Part shown: positions 11,860 to 23,009 of the stretch, piece by piece
Numbering within the stretch: the first letter of the stretch is position 1
Layout: each line of letters begins with the position of its first letter
From: Thuidium tamariscinum
Taxonomy: Eukaryota; Streptophyta; Bryopsida; Hypnales; Thuidiaceae
Length of the DNA: 64,000 bases
Direction: 5' to 3'
Assembly: GCA_947034885.2 (NCBI GenBank)
Contig: OX344751.2
Span: forward strand, 43,801,082 to 43,865,081
Notes under the pieces: model-generated
Seen by the model: only the letters and a program-made list of their open reading frames with translations
Databases searched by the model: none
What the model was told of the DNA's origin: nothing
Position numbers and translations under genes: made by a program

Positions 11860-13739
11860 CCCATGGCCGGGCCCTCCCCGATAAGTTGCCAGTGAAAATA
11901 CTTTGTTACTTCTTCCCCTAAACTATCCTAATCTAATTTCAAAATAATACTTGTTTAATGGTGGAAATTTCTAGAAACATACCCATTTAGCTAATAAAAT
12001 CTTGGCTAAATCAAATCCAAGATCTTAACCCAAGATATTTTGAAATTAACCAAAAGTTATTTTGAAAATTGTCTTTCTTTAGCCCAAAGATGGCTTTTTA
12101 CGCAAGAAAGAGATCTTGACCAAATCCAATCTTTGATTTTCCAAGAGATATTTCCAAAATAACTTTTAATTAACCGCAATTAACAATTAAAAAGTCAAAC
12201 AAAGAGCTGACCCTCTCTATCTTTTAGGGAACAACGTGAAACGGAAATTTGTCTGCACCATTGTCTTCAAAAGACCCCAATTAGCCTAAAATACCCCTTA
12301 CCCCTCACTCCTAGGCCGTTTGTGTGCCTAATTTGGAATTACAGTAACTTCAATTAAAAATAAAAAATCTAACTTTTAAGATTTGCGCATTTTGATGAAT
12401 CTGTCAGGCGAGAGTCATTAGGAATGTCTGTGAGAGCAAGAAATGTCTCCTCATTTGCGTCAATTGGACATCATTCACTCCTGATACGCTGGTCAACTTG
12501 CCGCCAAATTGTAAATTATGATGAAATCCAATGTCAATGTCGGTTCTGGTAGTTGGGAATGTCGGAATGTCTTCAAACTTGACTGGGCACTTATTAAGCA
12601 CACAAAAACCTATCCTAATTTTTAGTGAGATTTTACTGCATCATACGTAATTTCTAAGAATTTACAAACATTTTTATATGCGGTTGACTTCTCATGGAGT
12701 CAACGTGGAATTTCGAAAAAATACGAAATAATTTGGGTAACATCTAGGGAACTTCTAGATTCTTATTTTAAGTTCCAAAAGATTTTGCACTTGTCTATTT
12801 TTAATAATTTGGAATTACTTTGCCCAATTAGACAATTTAATTCCCGATGCTTGGGAATTTTGGACAATTGTTTGATTCTTGTTTGCTCTTGGCATGCTCC
12901 TACCCTTGGAACACCTTTCTGTAGTCTTCAATCTCCAATTCCTCCATCTTCCATTTCTTGAAAGTCCAATTCTCCAAATCGCACGTAATTGTTTTACTTC
13001 TAAATCTAATTTATCCTAAAATCGAATTCAGGCCTTGGTAAGTCTTTCAGTCTCATAGTAAACTCCATGGGCTTAGTCAATATGTCATGTGCTTCCTTAA
13101 AAGGTTGATTTTGCACAGACAAATACTAGGACTGACTAACTCTCATTCTCTCATATCTCTCAGATTCACGAAATATACTATAAAATCTTCTTCGGGAACT
13201 TAGAATGATGAAATTTCCTAGAATTAGGAATTTTCCACCTTCTAAGATGGTTCTTCGTCATTTTGGTAGAGACTACTACCAAGATTCTTCCAACACTCTT
13301 TTTTTGTCTTTTCTTGTATTTTCGACTAAATTTCACAAATTATTTGCAAAAAATGGATCCAAAGTTCCAAGTGCCATCTTGAGGGCTTATATAGGGGAAC
13401 AGTATATCTATTCATTTTTAGGTGAGGTCTTCTATAGTAAATGAATTTGTATTGTGAATCATTTTTGGATTTTCTTGAAAATAGATGATTTACATTGTAG
13501 CAAAAGAGATGATTTCCACGGTCACCAACTCGTCCTTTTAATAGTTAACAAGCAACTTGGCTCACAGTACTATAGATCCACATGCAAAAGAGTTAGAACA
13601 AGGGGATTTTTTAGGCAATTAAATGCCCAACTTCCTCAATACAAAAGGGCAACTTCAAGCCTGTAGAAAAAAATGAGGGCAAATGTGTAAAAAAATACCA
13701 AATTGTAATCATGGTCTTCTACACTGCTGCCAAAATGCT

Positions 13740-14720
13740 TCTAAAACCTCATTTCATTTTTCATGCAAAGCCAATACATACAAAAATTGCATACAAAAAT
13801 TACATATTCAAAATTATACATTCAAAATTGACCTCCCTCAACTGAATCCCCAAAATCAAAGAGTCAAACAAATTAAAACCTTCTTGAAAGGAAGGCCACA
13901 TAACCATTTATCAAAAAACCAAAAAACCAACATGAATTAGAATGAAAATACAATTAATTCAAGACCCCAATTGATGCTAATTTGTTTGTAATACGCATCA
14001 ATTCTTTCAATACCGGTATTGAATTCAAAACAATATGGTAGTCTCCATTGACCCAGTGTATGTACTGTGGTTTTATTTTGTGACTTCATTCAATTTGAAG
14101 AAAGCAACCAGTTACTTAGAGCATGTACAATGCTCTCTCAACTAACAACCCTTGTATCAGCAGATGGAGGGGCATTCCACAAGGTTCACATAGTGCTGGA
14201 TTTCTCTTAGAACAAATTGATCCAATCCAAAGCTGGTAGTCTAAATGTCAAATGGACTTTTCTACATTATAAAAAAAAAAAATCATAAATTTTTTTTGAT
14301 GCAAACAAGGGAAAGTTGCATTGATTGGCATACATTATGATATGGAAAAAGGTGTGACAATAATGACTATTTTTACAATGATTTAACTTGCAGGCCCTTA
14401 ACAATTTGCAAATTTGCCAATCCCATGTGGTTGCATATTGAGACCGTGAAAGTGGAAGCCCCCATAACAGTTGCATTAGATTGCATTTTAAACTACAAAT
14501 CACTTGATATTTAGCATAGTGCTGATACCATCATTATTTCAGGATGTACTATAGATGCTCTTATGTGCAAGATCAAGAGCACAACAAACCACAAAAAGTC
14601 CTAAAACCCAAATTGATAAGAATGAATTTGATTGAGAAGAGGGTTCCGGATCTGTAAGTCTTATTTTGGTATCCAATGGTCCAATTCATATGTGGAGCAT
14701 GTATTTCGTCACCATTCTGT
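13740..14720. repeat. Dispersed repeat R2, fullest copy
   Basis: The left part (13740-13925) matches 820-1020. The right part (about 13945-14700) matches 63570-63920, with shared landmarks such as ACCCCAATTGATGC and, near 14640, GAAGAGGGTTCC versus GAGAGGGTTGGC. The family was not recognised and no protein frame is conserved. Confidence 0.5.
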
Positions 14721-14723
14721 TTA

Positions 14724-15096
14724 CCCCTAAAGGATCAAGTTGTGTTTTTCTGCAACATATAAATTTTGGGTCGGTCACTAGTATGAAATTATGAATGGAG
14801 TTTTTTGTTTATATTTCCTTTGAAAAATTCACACATGTTGACAAGGAACATCTTTTAAGACACAAAAGTTTTATAACTTCAAACTACATGGTTCCAAAGT
14901 TATTATATGATATTTAGATTTCTTTCTAATGGACCTTGTAAGTTTTTCTCTAAAATATGGTCCATATGTAAATTTTCACCATGATCCTATATTTATGTGT
15001 GTCCAAAAATTTTTTTTCTCTAAAATTTGTTGCGTGTATTAGAAATGGTAGTTTTGGAGTGGTTATAATGATAACATAGTGAAGGAGCTTAAGGGG
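14724..15096. mobile_element. Small degenerate TTAA-type MITE (M-e)
   Basis: It begins CCCCTAAAGGATCAAG and ends CTTAAGGGG, matching the ends of the TTAA family. Flanks are TTTA and CTAA, each one change from TTAA, so the duplication has decayed. Length is 373 bases. Confidence 0.45.
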
Positions 15097-15099
15097 CTA

Positions 15100-15807
15100 A
15101 ACTACCCGATAAATGATTGTCATGTTAGCTTGAGGATCCATTACATTTCTAAAGCCTTTCCATCATGCCCTACAATTTAAAAATGATGGATCCCTATGTA
15201 GAGAGAGAAGTTGAATAAAGATGTATACTATATTATAAAATGTAAATAAGACATGTGTTAAGAGTAACAATATTATATTTGAGTTCATCATTTAGATAAA
15301 ATACTAACAAAAATTGTATAGTTTTTTGTGTATTTCAAGCAATGAGCATTAGAATTCAATGAATTTGCAAGGATTGGAGATAATGAGGAATTCTTCATAA
15401 AGATGAGAGCATTACTTAAAGTTTTTGAGAAAAATGAATTTTTACATGAAAAAGTGGGCATTTATATAAAAAAAAAGGCAACTTCATTTTGAAGAGAGTG
15501 ATGTTTATTACAAATGGATGAAAACCAAAATGAAAAAGATCAATACAAATAGATGCAAGTGGAACTAAGACAACATGATTTTGGTGATGAAAGGGTCTCT
15601 ATGTGTAAAGCAATTGATGCACTAGAAAATCTTTAAATATTATGAAGAGTCACTATACAAGTGTATGTTTTTATATATGATGAAATAAGACAATATGGAA
15701 GGTCTTTACAAGAAATTTGTCTCCTTTTCAACTTTTAATCATTTTTTCTAAATCTTGAGAATCCTTTTGTTTGTTATGACTGGAAAAATCATAGAGCATA
15801 ACAAACA
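15100..15807. other. AT-rich spacer without recognised features
   Basis: No open frame with protein-like composition and no clear repeat end was found in this stretch. Confidence 0.5.
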
Positions 15808-16840
15808 TTAACCCCTAAAGGACTGAGGCATTTTTTAGCTTGAAAACCACTCAAAACTGCCATGTTTGCTACTTCTTCCCAAAAAAACAAAAGAAAATAA
15901 TTTTCTTAAAATCTATCCATAGGATCTTGTCAATTACTTGTCTGAAATCATGTGGTAAAAATTTCATGAAGTTTGACCGTACGGATTGGAAGATATTAGC
16001 ATTCAAAGTTGGAAAAAAAGTTTTTTTAAACTCTGACTTGTAATTTCAAATGACTTTGATTGCCATTTGTTGAATTTTTTTGCACTATAGGCCATGAAGT
16101 TAAAATTTTTTATGTTGAACATTTGAGTTGAGGATTAGGAAAAAAATTTCAAAAAAAAACTACTTGATTTTCATTCATTAAAAAATTGTTAAGTAGAAGA
16201 TTGAACAAAACACTAAGTTGTTAATAACTTTAAGATGTAATTGAAAAACCACGATTCCAAAGGTGATCTTGTTCTTGCAAACACCCTAAACCCTATCAAA
16301 AAAGAAAATTTGAAAAATTTGAAAAATTGCATTCAAAAATGAATTCTATAAGTTATTTTTTGAAGAAGGTGCACAGATTGCCCGAAATATAAGATTGTCC
16401 GTAACTTTCTCATTATTTGTCCACATAAAATGAACCAAAGATTCAGATGTAGAACAAAACATAATCTTTGAGGGTTTTTTTTTTTTTTAAATAATTTTTT
16501 TTTTCTGCCCAGCAAACTGCTTTTTGGACTTAGAATGGCATAACTTTTCACTACAAAAAAACCCTGTCCTAAATGACTGCGCAAAGTGACTGCAAAATGA
16601 CTAGATGTCCGAAACAACTAAAGAATGACTGCAAATTCTATAATTGCACCAAGGTTGCACTATCTAAGTGTTTAAGTCATTTTTCAGTCATTTTGAACGA
16701 CTTGCGGATGAAGCAGTGATGAAGTGTGACATTTACTACAACTATTCATTGAAGATGACATTGACAATATCAAAGGGAAGTGGGAGGCATCCAATATGGA
16801 TATTGAAGTCATTAACAATGACTGCACATGACTGTTGTGT

Positions 16841-17465
16841 GACTCCAAAATGACTTAGATGTTTTTTTTAGCCAAGTCAAGATTTTTGTAAAAAAAATGA
16901 ATAGGACAATTTGCTGACGTGGACTTTAGTCTTTTTTTATGACTACAACGCCACTGTATATGACTATTGTGTGACTCCAAAATGACTTCAATGTTTTTTT
17001 AAGCCAAATCAAGATTTTTTTGTAGAAAAAATGGATAGGACAATTTGCTGACGTGGACTTTAGTCTTTTTTTATGACTACAATGCCATTGTCTATGACTA
17101 TTGTGTGACTCCAAAATAACTTCAATGTTTTTTTAAGCCAAATCAAGATTTTTTTGTAGAAAAAATGGATAGGACAATTTGCTGACGTGGACTTTAGTCT
17201 TTTTTTATGACTACAATGCCACTGTCTATGACTATTGTGTGACTCCAAAATGACTTCAATGTTTTTTTAAGCCAAATCAAGATTTTTTTGTAGAAAAAAT
17301 GGATAGGATAATTTGTTGACATGGACTTTAGTCTTATTTTATGACTACAACGCCACTGTCTATGACTATTGTTTGACTCCAAAATGACTTGAATGTTTTT
17401 TTAAACCAAATCAAGATTTTTTTTGTAGAAAAAATGGATAGGGAAATTTGTTGAACAAAGTGTTT
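16841..17465. repeat. Tandem array, 134-base unit, about 4.7 copies
   Basis: Units begin with GACTCCAAAATGACTT at 16841, 16973, 17107, 17241 and 17375, spaced 132, 134, 134 and 134 bases. The first copy is the most divergent. Each unit carries an AATGACT motif, so the array multiplies potential transposase-binding sites in the CACTA element's left subterminal region. Confidence 0.85.
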
Positions 17466-17480
17466 AATGCTAAAATGCTC

Positions 17481-18062
17481 ATGGGGAGGACACTCCCTGT
17501 GTTTGGAGAACCCACGTGCGGCGAAAAAATTAATACAAGTAATACTCTTTAAAATTTAATTTTTTTTTCCAAAAAAAATTATGAATAGATTGTGCTACTT
17601 TAAAAGTTTATGTTTTGAATTATTGATATTTTTTTATGATAATATTAATTAGTTATAATTTTTTTAAGAAAAAAAGATACATTATAAAGCTGAAAATAAC
17701 TTTCACACCCCTATATTACCTAAGAAAAAAATTTGAAAAATGAAAAAAAAAATTCTATAGAATAGCTTTCTATTGAAAGTTTATTTTGAGTTGAATATTG
17801 ATGCAATAGTCATCATCATGTGATCTCTATAAATATTTTAGTTGAAAAACATGTCATTCTAGTTCATTTTTCAACCCTTTCTAGACAACGCATCTTATGT
17901 TATTTGGAATTGAAATTTTTGGCAATAGAAACCTTAAGTCATTGTCAAACAAAGTTCAAAATTGTAGGATGAAATTATAGTTCATTCCAAAGTATTACCT
18001 AGTCAAAGTTTTCTTCCGCCGCACGTGGGTTCCCCAAACATACAAGGAGTGTCCTCCCCGTG
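17481..18062. mobile_element. MULE-like MITE with perfect 9-base target duplication
   Basis: The 582-base element is flanked by AAAATGCTC at 17472-17480 and 18063-18071. Inverted ends of about 40 bases contain GGGGAGGACACTCC, then AACCCACGTGCGGCG; the right end is the complement with few mismatches. A 9-base duplication with long inverted repeats fits the Mutator-like superfamily. The CACGTG core in each end is the plant G-box sequence. No coding frame is present. It lies within the CACTA element. Confidence 0.8.
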
Positions 18063-18654
18063 AAAATGCTCTAAAAAAATGCATTATGTTTCTTGCAAGG
18101 GCCCTTTAGAATCTTCCAACGCTCACACTCTAATATCCTTCTTAAGCAAATAAGTTATCTTCTTAGGTACGCAACTCCTATAGTATATGGCCTTAATTAC
18201 AATCACTTATAAACAAATGCACTTTAGTCTAATTTCAAGGGATGTAATTTGTTTAAGAGTAGAAAATTCTTATATCATTTTTAACAAGAAATTCAAAATT
18301 ATAATTACATACATGAAATTAATATTCTTTGAGGACTATTAAAGTATTTAAAAATTAGTTATATGAGTTTTTCTAATATATGTATCATAGAATAAGGTAT
18401 CCAATATTTAGATTTTTTTTTAAAATTTAATATTAACTAGGTGGGATTTTTTGTAGTCAAAATTTTAAAACTATTCATAGGTGTTTCAATTCTTCACATA
18501 CATTGTGAATTTTTATTGATAAGTACACTCTCCAAAATTTTCTACATTTAATTTTTTATAATTTGGTCTTTTTTTAACTTGGTCTTTATAAATTCAATAT
18601 AATTTTACAAAAGTAGTTGTTTTTACACCAATGACTTTTATATAGATACACACT

Positions 18655-18745
18655 ATTATATATAGACATATATATACATATACATATATATAATACATAT
18701 ATATGTATATATATGTATATATATGTATATATATATAATATAAGA
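18655..18745. repeat. TA/TATACA microsatellite
   Basis: Alternating TATATACATATATG-type repeats run for about 90 bases. Simple sequence. Confidence 0.8.
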
Positions 18746-19889
18746 GTTGCATACCTAAGGTTATCTTTTATTCTTTCTAATTTTTTATTCCTGATTTTTT
18801 TCTTAAGTAGATAACTCTTAGGAGATTTTGTATATCATTTGCAATAAAGTAAGTTTTTAATCCCTTATTATTTTTTTAATAAACTCATTAGGAAAAATTT
18901 CAACCCTAAAAGAGGCTATTAAGAATTCATTTTGAGCACCTCCACGGTGCAATTCCAAAAGAAAAAATGAAAAAATTGAGAAAGAAATTAAAATATTTTT
19001 AAAAATATTTATCAATTATCAATTTCATGTAGTGTTGACACGGGACTAGTAATACCACATTAGATTCAAAATTTTAAAAATTATTAAATATATATATATT
19101 TGCACCATTGGGGTACAAAACTTGCAGCCTTTTTTGGAGCCAGAATTATTCCTAATGGTAAATTCAACTTATAATTTTCAATTTTGATTGATAATAATCT
19201 TAGATTTCTATTGTTGAAAACTTTCACCTCAAATAATATATAATACGACTTTCAAAAAGATTGAGAAATGAAGGGAAATGACTCATATTGACATGTAGTC
19301 CACTAACTCAAATACTTATTGAAAACACATTTTGTTGACCATTGCATCAATATTCAAGAAGTAGAGGGTCTAAAGTCTTTATTACATGTGGTTTTCTAAC
19401 AATATAAATATATGGAGTGCTTCCCCTAGGTTTATCTTATTCATTTCTTCTTAAACATCTTCTTCTAGGATATAAGACTTCTTTTGTTTTATAATTTTAT
19501 TGTGAAATGATGCATTGTTGTTGGTCTTTTTCTTTATTCGTGTATTTTTTTTCTTTAGGGTCTGTTTCTATGATTTATTTAAATTCCTATCAATATGCCA
19601 CCAATACTTCTAGAAATGTGTGCCATTGTCAATTTGTCATTGCACTAGTTTTGAACACTTCATATAATTTACATTTGAAATATAAAGAATATCAATAAAT
19701 ATACACTAAGGTCTTTAGAAAGGACCCAATAGTAATTATTAAGTCACATTTTTTCACTTTGATTCTACTACAAAATGACAACATCACCACTCTGGTTCTA
19801 CTACAAAATGACTTCGTGTGACTGCAAAACAACTATTCAAAAGTCTAGTACTCTTTTTATGTCAATTCTTTTCAAACCTTTTAGCAAAC

Positions 19890-20120
19890 TTGTCTATAAT
19901 TTTTGAATTAAGGCTCAAAATCCAAAACAAATTTTTGGAGGTGAAAGTGACAATGGTCTTCTAACTTTCATCAGTTCAAAATTTTTTGAAAAAAATTCAT
20001 ATACTGTGCCTCAATGAGGTTCAAAATATTATTTGTAATGCAATTCCTACATTTTACATATCCCACAAGCTTTGTCTTGCCAACTACTATCCTACTTTTA
20101 TAAAAGGCTTGACATTTCTT
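19890..20120. repeat. Relic of a fold-back element arm
   Basis: This matches the right arm of the fold-back elements at 6053-6240 and 49400-49590 (GTCTATAATTTTTGAAT, GCCTCAATGAGGT, CAATTCCTACATTTTAC). The complementary arm is missing, so it is half an element. Confidence 0.5.
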
Positions 20121-20159
20121 CTATTCATACTCACACACTAAAATACATGGAATAATGCA

Positions 20160-20312
20160 CAGCATATGGTATATGGTGTATGGTGTATTGTATATGGTGA
20201 ATGGTATATGGCATATGGTGTATTGTATTGTATGAATTGTATATGGTGTATTGTATGTGGTATATTGTGCAATACAAAATTATTGTGTATGGTGTATCGT
20301 TGCAAAATTTTG
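20160..20312. repeat. TATGGTGTATTG minisatellite
   Basis: Irregular tandem copies of a 7-12 base unit (TATGGTG, TATTGTA). Frames open on both strands here only because the repeat lacks stop codons. Confidence 0.75.
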
Positions 20313-20429
20313 AATGTATTTATATATGACTGTGGAGTGACTACTTCCCATATAATTATTAATATATATTTTTTACACACATTGCCACAAAAAAAAATTG
20401 CATTTAACATCTTTGTATAGTGACTACAT

Positions 20430-20752
20430 TACAACTGCAAAATGACTAAGTAATGACTTCTCAATGACTTCGCAATGACTCTGACATCAGCAACGTACGG
20501 ATTATTCATAATATCAAAATGACTACATAATGACTTCATAGTGACTTCTACGTGACTCTGACGTGGATGTCCACGTCAACAATACTCAAACTACATTACA
20601 ACTACAAAATGACTAAATAATGACTTCACAGTGACTCTGACGTCAGCAAAGTACGGATTATTCATAATATCAAAATGACTACATAATGATTTCATAGTGA
20701 CTTCCACATGACTTTGACGTGGATGTCCACGTCAGCAGTATTCGAACTTGCG
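20430..20752. repeat. Two direct copies of a ~160-base block in the CACTA right subterminal region
   Basis: 20430-20590 and 20592-20752 are closely related. Each contains several AATGACT motifs, GTACGGATTATTCATAATAT and, at about 20561 and 20717, GTGGATGTCCAC flanked by GAC/GTC: an 18-base near-perfect palindrome. The copies likely arose by tandem duplication inside the element. Confidence 0.7.
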
Positions 20753-21217
20753 AATGACTCCATAGTGACTGCAAAGTGACTCTAAAATTCGTCATGTTAC
20801 TTCTCCAAAATTTTGGAGTGGAATGGGCAACTGCCCACAATTTTTGAACAATTGCCTGAAAATCACAAGTGCCACGTAGACCTTGTCATTCTTTTTTCAT
20901 CCAAGTATGTGATAATACAGTAGCAGTCACTGCAGGTCATGACTTGTCCACAATGACTTCTAGACACCAAGTCGCGATGCAGTCGTTTTTTGCCTAAATG
21001 ACTGCCCTATAGTCATTTATCGCAGTCATTTAAACTCTGCTTTTTTTGTAGTGTTTGCTTCCAAGCACCAATTGAAATAAAAATTATATTTTTTAAAAAC
21101 TAACCTGATTTCCTATAACCAAAAAAGTTCAAAAAATCATAACAAAAATTCAAGTCACATAAACCTGCCCAAAATTCCAAGTGTCCCCCAAGGGGACTTT
21201 AGTCCTTTAGGGGTTAA

Positions 21218-23004
21218 CCAATCAAAATACATGAGTTACAATTAATAATGGAGGTAATACTTTTGCACAAATTATGATGAATGGTCATAAAATGGACCTT
21301 CCCTAATGACGTATTCTAATATTGTACAATTCCTTATATGAATGTTATTCTAGTAAATCTAACGACTTCCTTACATGTATTGGTGGACAACAAAATTTCA
21401 CAATGAGTGCTATAGGTGAAAATAGCCTTTGCACTTCCATATGGACCTCATGGGTAGGGAGGAATACAATAAGTAAAGCATATGTATTAGATTTTGTGAA
21501 GCTTGACAAGCCATCTACACCAATGAAATTGTCTATCAAAAGTGATAGGTAAAACTTTTCTTCTTCTTTTCTTGCTTGCCCACTCCAACAAGACAACTGG
21601 TAGAGTTCCTTTTGTCAATAGTTTAGATTGTGGTGTCCACCTTTCCCACTAAGCTCTCATGCAAGCTAGCCCTAAGGTCCTTTTCAAAACTAATGCAAAT
21701 GCAACAACAAATATAAAAGAGCAAAAATCAATTTATTCTCTTAAAATACAACTTCTAACAAGTGTTTACAAAGATGAGATTAAAGTTATAGACACAACTT
21801 TACAAATAACTCATCAATGTGAATATCAAAAATTACTACTTCAAGAATGGAAAAATGTTGTATCAATCACTTCTCAGAAATTCCATTAAATTCAATATTC
21901 CAAGTAGACAAGGTATATTTATGAATAAAATTCAAAAACACTAACTTCCATTTCTTTATATCCAAATGATTGCAACAAACACTTGTTGGTTTTCTTGCAT
22001 TTGGGCTATCACAAGGATTACTATGAATTTTGAGAAGAAAATGTTTAAAAGCAAAATAAAACATTAGTAGTAGTACATCATTAAAAATAATTCTTTTGCA
22101 AGTATCCTAGTAAAAAAACCTCCAAGATTTATGGAAATAAATAAATAAATATAAATATGAATATAAACATATTTGAATGTTTATATTTTTAGAGATTAAA
22201 AACAAATCAAAATTGTTATAAAAAATGGTCATTGCTTTCTACTTTAAAGAGGATTCCTTGTATATTAATTATATTTTGCTAAAAATAAAATTTATTAAAT
22301 CCTTTATTCACATAAAAAAGAGTACTTCAAGCACTTACAAGAGACAAAGATTTTCTAGTTGTAGAAATCTCTTTGGTAGTTTTTGTAATCCTAAAAGTTG
22401 CTTTCAAGTTCCAATTTATTTTTCTAAACTTCAAATTGCATTACAATGATCCAAATTGGCAAGTGTACTACTAACAAAGGTGGCTTGCAATAATATTTAG
22501 TTTTGAAATTTCCAAGATAAAGAAAAATTATGATTATAATTTGTATAGATCTTGAGTCATTTGGAATAATAATGCAAAAATTATGGCAATGGAAAATCAA
22601 CAATGTCATATATGCCATAATAATAGTAGCACAAGTATTTCCTAAAAGAAATTATTTACACTAACATTTTAAGCATGAGGTGATTATATTGTGAAATGAA
22701 GAATTTTTGCATGCCCAATCATCAATATATAAGAGAGCATGTGTGAAAATCATTTTGATAGAAACTTGAGAAATGAAATTTCATCTCCAAAAAAGTATTG
22801 AAAAAGAATTGGTTTTGAAATCAAATCAAGAAAATTTTGTAGTTGATTGGGCTATCTATACAAAAAATTTAGGACCACATAAGCCATAAAGAGACATGAT
22901 TGCCTTTCACCTTCTAAATAATCTTCATACTATATAGGGCAAGAAATGACCACTTGTAGTTTGTGAAGGAAGTTGTCTTTGATGACACTCAAAAATTAAT
23001 GTTT
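21218..23004. other. AT-rich region without a supportable gene
   Basis: Only short open frames occur. The best (21322-21552, plus strand, 76 codons, mixed composition) has no recognised domain and no supporting splice or start context. No paired repeat ends were found. Confidence 0.45.
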
Positions 23005-23009
23005 ACAGG

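Larger units (their letters stand above)
9405..13391 (-). mobile_element. Solo LTR L1 of an unidentified LTR retrotransposon family
   Basis: The element (3987 bases) begins TGTGAGCG and ends GGGCTTATA on the plus strand, where relatives end TCACA. It is flanked by the perfect 5-base direct repeat TAGGG (9400-9404 and 13392-13396). It is collinear with 23010-26774 and, in reverse orientation, with 36286-40546. On the minus strand a TATATAAG box lies at 11852-11859 in a GC-rich setting, a plausible LTR promoter with about 1.5 kb of U3 before it. No reverse transcriptase, terminal direct repeat, primer-binding site or polypurine tract was seen, so a solo LTR from unequal recombination fits best; a large non-coding retroelement is the alternative. 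Confidence 0.7.
16549..21053. mobile_element. CACTA (EnSpm)-type DNA transposon, non-autonomous
   Basis: The left end is CACTACAAAAAA and the right end TTTTTTTGTAGTG, flanked by the 3-base repeat TTT (16546-16548 and 21054-21056). The related MITE at 6241-6913 has the empty site (TAACTTTTGTTCCC near 6750). Both subterminal regions are packed with AATGACT-type motifs (16570-16860 and 19780-21040). The interior has a 134-base tandem array, a MULE-like MITE, an AT microsatellite, a fold-back relic and a TATGGTG minisatellite. No transposase is encoded in the 4505 bases, so movement would need a helper. Confidence 0.78.
15812..21213. mobile_element. TTAA-flanked MITE (M-b) split by a CACTA element
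   Basis: The ends are CCCCTAAAGGACTG and AGTCCTTTAGGGG, flanked by perfect TTAA on both sides (15808-15811 and 21214-21217). Without the CACTA element inside it, it would be about 0.9 kb. Its interior matches the MITE at 6241-6913, for example the CATAGGATCTT stretch near 15910 and the GAGCACC/AAGCACC junction region. That relative shows the uninterrupted site where the CACTA element landed. Confidence 0.7.

Noticed and set aside
16926-17382. Three overlapping minus-strand 62-codon frames with nearly identical peptides
   Set aside because: They are by-products of the 134-base tandem repeat; the period is not a multiple of three and there is no coding signal.
16841-17465. CRISPR-like array
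   Set aside because: The units are contiguous tandem copies without unique spacers, in a eukaryotic transposon.
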